Positions 11,015-20,941 of a DNA stretch of 64,000 bases are shown in pieces; the stretch's first letter is position 1; each line of letters starts with the position of its first letter. A program made the translations under genes and the position numbers. The notes beneath the pieces were generated by a model. The model made no database searches. It saw only the letters and a list, made by a program, of their open reading frames with translations, and was not told the origin of the DNA. Source of the stretch: Spirodela intermedia (taxonomy: Eukaryota > Streptophyta > Magnoliopsida > Alismatales > Araceae); contig LR746279.1 of NCBI GenBank assembly GCA_902729315.2, positions 944,001 through 1,008,000 on the forward strand, written 5' to 3'.

Positions 11015-11111
11015 GAGAGCTTCTCTCCTTCTCTCTTGTTCCTTGTATCAGCTAGGGTTTTGCGATACCAGAGGATTCGCGAGGGATTGTTGAAATGGCG
11101 GCGATCTACTC

Positions 11112-11119
11112 GTATATAT
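11112..11119 (-). promoter_or_regulatory. TATA box of the small minus-strand gene
   Basis: On the minus strand this reads CATATATAC, about 98 bases upstream of the ATG at 11014. That spacing fits a TATA box with a leader of roughly 70 bases. Confidence 0.55.
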
Positions 11120-12030
11120 GCGATGGGGGTGGGGGGGGAGGATAAGGCCGACGATAACCAAGGGGCAGGGGATACCCCTAAACTGAATTGCGCGTGAAAC
11201 AGCTGGCTCAGGGTATTCTCGTCATTTCTATGGCTAACTAGGATCATGGAATCTTCACGTAAGCGAGTCACGCTGACGCGACGCGCGAGAGGATGACTTG
11301 GCAACGCAATCTCTCTCCGTCTCTCTCTCTCTCGCTCCTCCTTGGGAATTACGCTTCTAGGCATTCATATCCGCGTTAAGTTTGCGTCTGACCTGTGTGT
11401 GTGAGAGAGAGAGAGAAGAGAGATTTGAGGGAGACTTTGGAGAGTTCTTAGGGGATGGATATTCTACTCATTAAAATTATTGCTACCTTCTTCCTTATCC
11501 ATGATTGATGGAACTTTAATGAAAGCGATTGAACCCACCAAAGTTCGAACTATGTTTTATATTATATGGGCTGTCTATGCGCCTCAAGAGTGAGGTATGC
11601 TTGTTTTAGGCAGGCTACAAGAACTAGGAGAATGGCTGGTGGGAGGGGTTAATTGGTCTTTTCCAAATCACTCTTGGGTTTTTCTATCTTTTATTCAAAT
11701 TATTCAATCCAGATGTATAGTGGTTCCACTCACTTGAGATAGTTGACTCCTTTTTAATGACCACATTCTTGCGAATATGTATTTCATGTTTGATCAAAGG
11801 AATCATACACATAAACTAAAAATTTCTTTTTCAAAAATGAAATAATTACCCTTTGTAAGATCAAAATTTTATGATTTTCAAGATGTTATTGAAAAATAAT
11901 GCTTATTCACAGAAGAACAAGTTTCTTTCAATTCTCATGCACTTTATTATTAGAAAACATGTTACCTCCACAAATCCTATTCAAATTTTATTTTTAATAT
12001 TTCTTGGGCACTAATATTTTAGCTTAATAT
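11120..12030. other. Intergenic DNA without recognised genes
   Basis: GC falls sharply after about 11450. The stretch has short GA/CT runs near 11310 and 11405. The AT-rich remainder leads into the copia remnant and may include its decayed upstream part, but no domain could be read. Confidence 0.4.
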
Positions 12031-13800
12031 TAGGTGGATGTCTTATTTCATGACTATTTCAGAGATTAAATTTAGTTGCATTATCTACATTTGAAGTTGA
12101 ATATATATCAGTTGTAAGTTGTTGTGCTCTAATATTCTGTAAAATCTCAATTAAAAGATTGTGTATTAAATTAGATAGAATTCTGATTTATGTGACAGTA
12201 CTAGTGCTATCAACTTAGCTCATAATCATATTATTCATTATATGATCAAACATTTAGAAGTGAATCATCATTTTATTAGATATCAGATTAATAAGAATGA
12301 TATTAAATTATATTTTGTTGACACAATAAATTAATTAGTTGATGTATCTACCAAACCAACCTCAAAAGAAAAAAGTAAAAAATATTTCTAGACATTTAAG
12401 AATGAGTTCACTTGATGCAATATGCTTAGTATTTTGACGTGCACTCAATATTACATTATTGATAGTTTTTACCTAAATATTTGATGGTTGGTGATAAATT
12501 ATCTAACTTTGAACTTACTGTGTTAGTTTTTTACTTTTTCATCCTAGTTTAGATCAATGCTCATGCCATCATAGTCAAGAGAGGGGAAATAAAATAGATT
12601 TTGAAAACTAAATCATAAAAAATTATTTTAAATTTAAGGTGACTACACATGGATTCTTTCTATATTTAGATGCAAATTGTTTTAAATTTAGGGTGACTAC
12701 ACATTTTCTAGAAGAATAGATATCCTTTTGATGTTACAAAGGGAGTGAAAAATGGAATAAGAAAATTGATAACTTGAGGAGTCATGACATTAGGGGAAGA
12801 AATGATCAAATACCCAAAGAAGAAAGTAAATCAATTTCAAAATATTGTAATCATAGAAAAGGGAGAGATTGTTGAGTTATGGATTAACTCAAGAACATAA
12901 AATATGATTTTGATGATGTTTATATATTAATTTAATTATCTTAAAACTAAAGATATTTGATGCATAAAATATATTGAAAACTTTAGTTTATTTGAATAAT
13001 GATATAAGGTGTGAATATAAAGATAATAAAATATATGTACAATAAATATGTTATTTTCTTATGAGTAAATCTTAATGTTTGAATTTTCTATATCAAATGA
13101 CTTGAATAATATCAGTATATGAATAATCAATACGAAGGTCTTTGAATCAGTAATCAAGTGAATAAAATCTTAGAGACAATTATTAAAGTATTGATTTTTA
13201 GTTATTTTTTAAAGATGATTAATTTAAGATATTCTTGTAGTGACAAATTCATTTAAAACTATGACCTTTGATACTAAAATAATTTTTGTCTCAGAAAATA
13301 TATGACATATAAGAGTGGGATAGTCATTGGAAAGCTGATTCAAAGATCAATCCATAACTATAAATTGTTATGAAAAAAGTCTAAATATGAAAAAAGTGAG
13401 TTGCAAACTTTTCATTATTTATGTTCACTTTTTATATACTTGTTAGGATCCACGAACAACCAATTAAGTCTTATTTTAAGTCAATTGTTTGACCTGACAA
13501 AGGGCAAAAGGTGCCAGCCCACACTCCTATAAATATGATATTTCGGTTAGATTAAAGATAAGGAGAAAATATTAGATTTTCAAGAGACAATTGCTACTTC
13601 AACTACATCTCTTCTTCTCCATGGACCTATGTTTAATTCTCCAAGGTTCAAGGGCAAGATAGATTAATTCAATAGAATTTTGGACACCTCTCTAATGAAT
13701 CAAAAGTATCCTTCTTCAAACCAACATCATTCAATCTACTTCAACACCTTCAATCATTTTTGACGAATAAAAAATAACTTTTAAAATTTACAATGAGCTC
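12031..13800 (+). mobile_element. Decayed Ty1/copia 3' end: RNase H remnant plus probable 3' LTR
   Basis: Translation from 12191 reads CDSTSAINLAHN, IKHLEVNHHFIR and DVSTKP, the copia RNase H end, with in-frame stops. A second frame just before it reads FEVEYISVVSCCALIF. After an AT-rich tail comes a purine tract (aaaagggagag, 12857-12867) followed at 12870 by TGTTGAG, a standard copia LTR start. A TATA-like ctataaatat lies at 13527-13536 inside the presumed LTR. The LTR end could not be fixed and no 5' LTR was found, so the element is a fragment. Confidence 0.75.
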
Positions 13801-14640
13801 GTTCCTTATTATTATTATTATTTTCATAATTTATTGTGATGTGTGAATTAATTAAGACACATGGTGTGTCGTCAATATAGTCACATAGATCGTTAAGGCA
13901 TCAGAAGTGTGCATATAATGAGAGTAACTATATATACTTAGTGATTTTTGGGTTAGAGTTCTAAGCTAAATGGTTATCAGTTTGTGGAGGTTGATTGTGA
14001 AAAAGGTTCTTAATTCATTTAAAATTAATGAAATAGGTTGTGGAAATTAGATGTAGCTGAAATGAAGTTTGATTGAACCACTATAAAAATATGATATATT
14101 ATTAATATTTAATTAAATAAAAATAGAGATAAATAAATTCTCCCCTCTTGATTTATTATCATGTAAGGACCATGAAAAATATAGAAAAAATGACCCTAAA
14201 TAACAAAAAAATTACAACTCTTGATAATTGTAATTTTTTGAAACGGTTTACAGCTCAGTGAATATGTTAAACTACTAATATTAGAAAATTAATAAAAATC
14301 AGCGTCTTCATAAATTTCTGTAGATTTATTTCACTTAATTCCTCATTAAAAGATATTGCTAATAATTTGATATTTTGTAAATTTCTAAATATTTTCCCAC
14401 TTAAGTTTCCAACATGTCATCGTTTAGATTTCATGTTCTTATAGATGACTTTAATATTTTGTAATTTTTTAAATACTTTTATAATAAATGATGAAATCCA
14501 TATATTTCAGAAGATCATACATATATTACAGAAAATCACATAAAATGAGATGAAATGAGGTCGAAAATACTTTTATAATAACCAATAACCGACAATAATT
14601 TTATTATCGTTGGATGACGTCATATTTCAAATCCACATGG
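13801..14640. other. AT-rich intergenic DNA upstream of the PPR gene
   Basis: No ORF, domain or clear repeat was recognised. The stretch may hold the tail of the copia LTR and distal promoter sequence of the PPR gene. Confidence 0.4.
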
Positions 14641-14652
14641 CAGAGTCTGCCG

Positions 14653-14707
14653 AAACCCTAGATCTGCTTCTTCGTCTTCTTCAAGAAAAACCCCCCCGAA
14701 ACCCTAG
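14653..14707 (+). promoter_or_regulatory. Two telo-box motifs just upstream of the PPR start codon
   Basis: AAACCCTAG occurs at 14653-14661 and again at 14699-14707, ten bases before the ATG at 14717. Telo-boxes are common near the starts of plant genes for translation and organelle biogenesis, which fits an organelle RNA factor. Confidence 0.6.
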
Positions 14708-14716
14708 AATCCTCTG

Positions 14717-16126
14717 ATGCGCTCCCTCGCCTCCTCTTCTTCATTCAAGCTCTGCTGCTCCTCCTCCTCCTCCCTCCTGATCCGCCATCTCTCCCGTTCC
14801 CCTCCGTCCCATTCCGGCTCCTCTGCTCCATCCCATTCCGGCCGCCGGGCGCCCGCCGGACCCCCAATCGCGATCGCCGCCGGCGACCACCCTCAGAGCC
14901 CCTTCGATCCCCAAGCAGTCCTCGAGACCATCTCCTGCTACGCCAACGACTGGTCCCGCGCCATCGAGTTCTTCCGCTGGGTCGAGGATCGCGGATTCCG
15001 CCACAATGTCGAGACCTACAATCGCGTCATCGATGTCCTCGGCAAGTTCTTCGAGTTCGATCTGGCGTGGGAGATCGTCTGCAAGATGCGGTCCGATCCG
15101 GCGGCCTTCCCCGGCCATTCCACCTTCCGCGTCCTCTTCAAGCGCTACGCCGCCGCCCACCTCGTCCAGGAAGCCGTCGCTGCCTTCGATCGAGCAGCCG
15201 AATTCGGCCTCCGCGACCAGATCTGCTTCCACCACCTTGTCGACGCCCTCTGCGAGTACCGGCACGTCATCGATGTGGAAGATCTGTTCCTGAAGAAGAA
15301 GGATCCGCCATTTCCGCTCGATTCCAAGGTCTATAACATGGTCCTCCGCGGCTGGTACAAGATGGGATGGTGGAAGAAGTGCAGAGAGTTCTGGGACGAG
15401 ATGGACCAGAAGGGGATCCGAAAGGACCTCCACTCCTACTCCATCTACATGGACATCCTCTGCAAGTCCGGCAAGCCATGGCGGGCCGTCAAGCTGTACA
15501 AGGAGATGAAGAGGAAGGGGATCCCCCTCGACGTGGTAGCCTACAACACGGCGGTGCAGGCGGTCGGGCAGTCCAATGGAGTTGATGAATCGATCAGGCT
15601 CTACAGGGAGATGCTGGAGGTGGGTTGCCGGCCGAACATCGTCACCCACAACATCATCATCAAGCTCCTGTGCCAATCGGGGAGGATCAGGGAGGCCTTC
15701 TCCTTCCTCCACCGGATGCGGAAGCTGGGATTCGAGCCCAATGTGATCTCCTACCACTGCTTCTTCCAGTGCATGAGCAGGCCCAGAGAGATCCTCGAGC
15801 TCTTCGACAGGATGCTGGGGAGCGGCTGCCGGCCGGCCATGGACACCTACGTGATGCTGATGAGGAAGTTCGGGCGGTGGGGCTTCCTCAGGCCCGTGTT
15901 CGTCGTCTGGAGGACGATGGAGGAGCAGGGCTGCTCGCCTGATGGGTTCGCCTACGACGCCATGATCGATGCCCTGTTGCAGAAGGGGATGGTGGAGCTC
16001 GCGCGGAAGTACGACCAGGAGATGCTGGACAAGGGGCTCTCGGCGAAGCCCAGGAAGGAGTTCGGGCCGAGGTTCGGCGGGGAGGAAGCTGAGGATCATC
16101 CACTCGGCGGCGCTGCCGCTCTCTGA
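14717..16126 (+). CDS. P-class pentatricopeptide repeat protein, probably mitochondrial (At1g80550-like)
   Basis: This intronless frame gives 469 residues. The Ser/Arg-rich, acid-poor N-terminus (about 1-50) looks like an organelle presequence. From about residue 98 to 444 there are around ten 35-residue PPR motifs, for example SYSIYMDILCKSGKPWRAVK, AYNTAVQAVGQSNGVDE, THNIIIKLLCQSGRIREA and AYDAMIDALLQKGM. There is no E, DYW or SMR domain. The order of motifs matches my memory of Arabidopsis At1g80550, annotated as mitochondrial. P-class PPR proteins bind organelle RNA in a base-specific way and act in processing, stability or splicing; the target here is unknown. The start is supported by the telo-boxes and by the lack of any in-frame upstream ATG. 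The antisense 452-residue frame is a GC shadow. Confidence 0.93.
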   Translation: MRSLASSSSFKLCCSSSSSLLIRHLSRSPPSHSGSSAPSHSGRRAPAGPPIAIAAGDHPQSPFDPQAVLETISCYANDWSRAIEFFRWVEDRGFRHNVETYNRVIDVLGKFFEFDLAWEIVCKMRSDPAAFPGHSTFRVLFKRYAAAHLVQEAVAAFDRAAEFGLRDQICFHHLVDALCEYRHVIDVEDLFLKKKDPPFPLDSKVYNMVLRGWYKMGWWKKCREFWDEMDQKGIRKDLHSYSIYMDILCKSGKPWRAVKLYKEMKRKGIPLDVVAYNTAVQAVGQSNGVDESIRLYREMLEVGCRPNIVTHNIIIKLLCQSGRIREAFSFLHRMRKLGFEPNVISYHCFFQCMSRPREILELFDRMLGSGCRPAMDTYVMLMRKFGRWGFLRPVFVVWRTMEEQGCSPDGFAYDAMIDALLQKGMVELARKYDQEMLDKGLSAKPRKEFGPRFGGEEAEDHPLGGAAAL

Positions 16127-16302
16127 GGATCATCTTCTCTGAGACGAAGCAGTGTTCTTGGCCGTGATCTCCGGAGCTTGGAATCATAACCACGCTGATT
16201 CTCTGTACTCTGTACGCTGATTCTTTTTTCTTCTCTCTCTCTCTCTCTCTCACTCACTCTAGAGGCCACCCATCAACCCAAATGAGCAGCTAAGACACAA
16301 AT

Positions 16303-16304
<2 letters not shown>

Positions 16305-16350
<46 letters not shown>
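16305..16350. repeat. (GA)n microsatellite
   Basis: An uninterrupted AG run of about 46 bp lies between the convergent PPR and BAG6-like genes. Confidence 0.95.
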
Positions 16351-16353
<3 letters not shown>

Positions 16354-16387
16354 AGCGGATTAAGGGCAGAACCAAATAAAGGAAAGA

Positions 16388-18005
16388 TCAAGGTCGTACC
16401 TTCCGGCGCTTAGGCTCCGGCTCCTCAGGCAGCTTGGAGCGGCGTGGGGAGGAGCTTGGATCCTGCATGCATGATCGGATGTGATTATAGCGTCAAAGAA
16501 AGAATTTTCTCCCCCATACTAAAGCCATGACACAATCAAGGGGAAGTTTTCTGTCACTTACTCGCCCTGAAGACGAGCTACCCCTGCCTCTGATGCATTC
16601 TCAGATATAAATGGCATGAGTTGACGAACTAAGCTGGAGAAGAACAGCCCATCGCCGCCCACTCCCCCCTGGGCTTCTTCCCCAAACGGAGTAACAGGAT
16701 CTTGGGCGGCGCTGCCCTGTTCTCCCTCGGGAGCTTGTTCGCCATTAATGGGCGAGGTCACCTGTCCACTAGGAGGCGTGGAGGCTGCAGAGGGCCCTGG
16801 AGAGCAAGGGGTTGGAATGGAGGAGAGCATTAGGTCTGAGGATATGAAAATATTTCTATGTAGATCCCAGATACAGATGATAGAGAGAGAAGCTTCCATC
16901 CTCCCACAGAGAAGACCCGCACAGGACTGCTGTCTGATTTTGACTCAGGATAGGACACGAACTAAAGTCAAAAGCCATAAAAAAGTCTACCCTAGAGAGT
17001 CTCAGGTCATTAAGCACACCCACTAGTCAATTTCTTTGAAAGTCTTAACCCCTCCGCATTAGAATGAGGAGTCAGCCTCAGAAAGATAAGCTGCAGCATA
17101 TTAGGCTAAGCACCGGCAGCTACAAAATCGTAGGCTGGAAAAGCCCAGAGTGTTGCGGAGGTCAATTCTTCACTAAAGTCAAACCCCCTAAAAATCAGAA
17201 AATCGAGGTCCACGACCAGCATTGTACTGGCAAGACAGAAAACCATGTGACGGACAGTACACGAATAGTAAAAGATCCAACGGAAATCAGACAACTGTTC
17301 TATGAACACTTCTTAACTGGATAAATGCAACTCTTCAAATAAAGTGGGTAAGAATATTTAATGAGGTTGCAACACAGAAACCAATAAACTTTGAATGGCC
17401 ATTAATGTACTCAGAAGAATCTCATACTCCTGCCAAGCCAGCCACTTAATTTTTTGTCTCATCGTTTTTCACAATGATGATCATTTCCCACTATGCGCAG
17501 TTTGATCAATAATAAATTCAGGCGTTTAGTCTAAGTTTGGGACTTGGTTGGCTTGCTACCATTCTGCCGAAATCAACCAGTATAAATGGTATAAACCTAC
17601 AAGCTACAAGGGTGAAAGGGCAACCCTTATTACCTCTGGTGATAGAATCCGGAGTTTGCGGCTGAGCTGTTGGTCTAAGGGACACCTGAGAAATCCTTGC
17701 GTCATCCAAGGTTCCTGGGATTCTTTGATGAAACCCTGCATAAAGAGGATAGAGCAATCCCACCGCACCGCCAGAAGAATCTGGTGGTGGAGGACGGGAG
17801 ACTCCAGCGGGTACAGCAACCACAGTTCTCAGAGGCACCACTCTTGGCCCGGACTCTTGGGGAATAGATGCATTGGACAAAAGCCCTTGGAACACTTGGT
17901 GAGCTAAATTTTCTGCAGATGTCCTTGGCGGATCTGCTGTTCCGGATGGTTGCTCTTCGGTGGGTTGCCCGCTCACATTTTCTGCGGCTACAGGTACCGA
18001 AGGCC
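16388..18005 (-). CDS. BAG6/CIP73-like ubiquitin-domain protein, C-terminal exons only
   Basis: Minus-strand exons are 18005-17634, then 16835 (or 16796)-16562, then 16462 to a stop at 16388. The first gives QPTEEQPSG, NLAHQVFQGLLSNASIPQ, PRVVPLRTVVAVPAGV and GGAVGLLYPL. The second gives GDGLFFSSLVRQLMPFISEN. The third could end PSSSPRRSKLPEEPEPKRRK. These resemble the C-terminal half of plant BAG6/CIP73-like proteins, which carry an N-terminal ubiquitin-like domain and act in protein quality control. Phases agree between the first two exons. The second ends two bases into a codon (donor GTAAGT), so the attractive lysine/arginine-rich end would be out of frame; the in-frame alternative is less familiar. 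No ubiquitin-like exon was found upstream before methyltransferase fragments begin, so the gene may be truncated. Identity rests on remembered motifs. Confidence 0.45.
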
Positions 18006-19320
18006 CTGACGATCATCAAACGAGGATAGTATACTGACATATATTAGACCCTTATCAAGAAAAAAATCTTGATCACACACGAAATACGCAGCAAAATTCA
18101 TCAATTAATAATGAAAATTAGTTGATGAAGTAGCCATTCTAGTTGTATGAAAATCTGAAGTTTGTCTTTCAAAAACGAACAGAAATATTCCAATCTGAAG
18201 CTGAAAGAACACATTAAAGTATGAAATGTCAAACAAGTCAGCATTAAGCAGGAAACATGATGGGATGGACATTTGTCGCCACTTGGTCTTGCAGAAAGAT
18301 TCAAGCAGCCAACTTCCAATTAGTAAATTCTCTAAGTGTCAATGGCAGGGTAATATCAAATCAATTCAATCAAGAGCAGAAGCGCAGAAGATTAAACTAG
18401 GTGGATGCCATGGATATGAAAAGAGGTTCATATGCATCAGAACTGAGTGATCAGACTGGGATCTAGTATAATTTCCGGTGCATTAAGAAAAGAAAGCCAA
18501 TTAAACTTTTAGAAATTTAGGACTGATGGGAATTTTATCTTATTAAACTTGAAAAATCATTTGTAAAATTTGAAATTATTTATGCTATCTTGCTTCTCCT
18601 TAAGTCTGGCTGGTCAAAGGGAAGGACAAGTGAAAGGGGGAGAGAAGAAGTGTAAAAAGAAGAAACTATAAAGAAAAGGACGCATACAAGTAGAAGAAAA
18701 GAATGCTACACATAGAGAAGAGCTGCAGCGAACGATATTGGTGCTTTAGCTGCTGCTGTCACCAATTTTAGCAACAAGGAGTCGAATCATAGTTCTTCAC
18801 TTTCTTCGCCTTTTTCCTTTACATTTTTTCTCCTTTTTTCCCTTTGATTTCTCAGTTTTTTCAACTAATTGGTCTCTTCTCATTCGACACACTTTTTACT
18901 TTTCAATTTAGTTCCGCAGGATATTCTTATAGACTACTCCCTACATCAATTTTCAAGCTGGCAGTATAATTATTCGATGATCGGGTCAGGTATCATCCGT
19001 TTTTCTATCAATTCAGTATACACATGATTCAGAAGAAAAAGAAAACATCTCTTTTTTGTAGTGTAATCAACTAACCTCTTCCTCCAGATGCTAAACAACT
19101 TGCCTCTGCCTTTGAGGCATAGGTAACCACGCAAAAGGAAAAATTTGTATCCCATTACTTTCTTGGGAGCTTTAGGTCACCTATGATCTCTGTCATCTAC
19201 GAGGTAAAACTGTATTCGTGTGCCTTACCATAGCAAGTCTGTTGAATGCGATCTTCCCCAATGACCATCACGAGGAGATGATACCATCATCACTCTCATT
19301 GAACCCAAGTATAAATTGTC
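18006..19320. other. Region without recognised genes
   Basis: AT-rich DNA upstream of the BAG6-like exons on the minus strand. No coding block, LTR or repeat could be assigned. It may be intron of the BAG6-like gene. Confidence 0.35.
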
Positions 19321-19323
19321 TAC

Positions 19324-19490
19324 TCTATCAAAACCACCAAAAGTCATCTTTAGCCATGTCCAATGTACAGACAACACCCGGCATGATGGCAAACAGGAGT
19401 GATCTCAGAACTGACACTCCCCTGATTAATGGCGGCACTGAGGTACGCAATCTTGTTGGTGTTTTCCACCATTGAAAACAGCCATCATAA
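19324..19490 (+). other. Exon-like fragment shared, inverted, with 63690-63850
   Basis: The plus strand reads TPGMMANRSDLRTDTPLING and then GTE before a GAG|GTACGC donor-like site. The minus strand at 63844-63690 reads TPGMMATWSDLSTDTPLING and then GIE with GAG|GTACAC. The two share most bases, including the donor-like site. I do not recognise the protein. Similarity over a frame ending at a donor suggests a duplicated exon, not chance. Confidence 0.5.
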
Positions 19491-19639
19491 CCTTCTTCAA
19501 AGGGTACCTCCTTGAGATGTAACCCGACGTGCTACTTAAATGACAGATGACTGAGGCATCACAAAGAACCACCGAATGCTTGGACCAATGATCGAAGAAG
19601 AAAAGGTCTACCTCTCACCTGTACCCCTATTATGTGCTG

Positions 19640-19640
<1 letters not shown>

Positions 19641-19699
<59 letters not shown>
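19641..19699. repeat. (CT)n microsatellite
   Basis: A CT run of nearly 60 bp just left of the MT-1 fragment. Homology to the methyltransferase locus stops about 60 bases to its right. Confidence 0.95.
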
Positions 19700-19702
<3 letters not shown>

Positions 19703-19754
19703 TTCTTTGGTAATTTACAAGCCAAATTGTCCCTAACATGGTTATTTTCAAGCA

Positions 19755-20445
19755 TAGTTCTTGAATATAAAACACGAGCCTGTATATATTAACTTATTTT
19801 AATTAACTAGGTATGTATTTTAGCATAATACCTCCTCTTCAGGGCCAGGGAAGCCACTTCAAGTAAAATTCTGTCGCCATCCCCTCTCATAAAGAAATGA
19901 GACAAGTGGACGCCTGAAGAGGGACCAAATTAAAGACATGAATTGAAGGCAACAAAGAGAAATTTTACTTCTTTCTTGTCAAAGAAAATTTCCATCTGTC
20001 TTATGACGAAATCGGCCTTCTGCCTCCCAGAATCATAGTTGCAAGAAGCATTGCCGAATAAAGCTTCATATACTTTTTAAAAAGCGAGTATTTCCTAATT
20101 GAATTTAATATTATTACCCCAGTTCATTGATAGTAAGCTTGAGATAAAACACAGATATAAAACAATAGGCAGTCTTCCAAATTTAGAAAGGATTTTTTTA
20201 CCCCGTAGATGGGTGGGTCTTTTGGGTTCCTGGAGTTCAAAACATTTTTACCTTTTAACCCGATGAAATTCTGTTTTACACATGGGTCTCTAAGTTCCCT
20301 GGAACCCGTTGAGGATTCGATTACACATCCAAGGGAGGGTTTCTGTGCATCCTTCTCTCTCTCTCTATCCCCTTTCTTTCTCCACTCATTCTCTACGTCT
20401 TCTTGTTTGCGCGAGAAAACTCAAGCCAGGGCAAAGTGCCAGAGC
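19755..20445 (-). pseudogene. Methyltransferase fragment MT-1 (exon 4 and flanking introns)
   Basis: This stretch aligns with 61860-62640 of MT-3, covering the end of intron 3, exon 4 and the start of intron 4. Exon 4 (about 19910-19835) reads PLVSFLYERGWRQ and then meets an in-frame TGA before SGFPGPEEE. At about 20445 the intron 3 sequence (agggcaaagtgccag) joins directly to the truncated exon 7 of MT-2. The order along the minus strand is therefore exon 6, exon 7, then exon 4. On the left the similarity stops near 19755. This is a rearranged, non-functional piece. Confidence 0.8.
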
Positions 20446-20832
20446 CACCGGGTAGAAAGGAAGGTGGTGGCGACGAAGACGCACCCGCTTCTCAGGACGG
20501 GGTTGATCTCGGCGACCTGTGAAGAGGAGGAACTCCAGATAAGAATCATAAGAGTAAGTGGGTCCTCAGGTTCATGTTCATCAGAGTCAACGGGCCATCC
20601 AGTTGTCGGTTCGCAATTCCAGTTTTGGTAATTTTCTTGAATAGTTATCCATATGGGGCAGGGTTTTTCCGGAAGCGAGGGATCTAAGGTAGCTGCAATG
20701 GTGAGAGGGAGAAGGATTACCGCATTAGAAGGTGAAGGCCAGCAGTGGAGGGCCGCACCAGCATGAACAGCATCGATGGAACCCGATTCAAAAGGGAGCC
20801 TTAAGACATCCGCTTTAACAAGAGCGAGGTTC
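20446..20832 (-). pseudogene. Methyltransferase MT-2, 3' part (exons 6 and 7)
   Basis: Exon 6 (20832-20721, 112 nt) is intact: NLALVKADVLRLPF, then VDAVHAGAALHCWPSPSNA in MT family terms (here IDAVHAG). Exon 7 starts at 20516 (VAEINPVLRSGCVFVATTFL) and is cut near 20447 by the join to MT-1. Two usually conserved positions have changed (R to P, G to C compared with MT-3). The final exon is missing. Intron 5 sequence continues to about 21270, where the chromovirus LTR begins. The 5' half of the same gene lies at 45767-47538, beyond the retroelement nest. Confidence 0.85.
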
Positions 20833-20905
20833 CTGAAAATTACATCCACATGTGGAACCACTAGAAGATTAACTAATAGTAGAGAGACATGCTCTCATGA
20901 GCATG

Positions 20906-20941
<36 letters not shown>

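Noticed and set aside
10618-11364. 248-codon minus-strand frame overlapping the small gene
   Set aside because: Wrong frame: Arg/Ser/Ala-rich, with no conserved blocks, and it runs through the TATA box of the small gene.
14741-16099. 452-codon minus-strand frame opposite the PPR gene
   Set aside because: GC-driven shadow. The plus frame has clear PPR repeats; the minus frame shows no family features.
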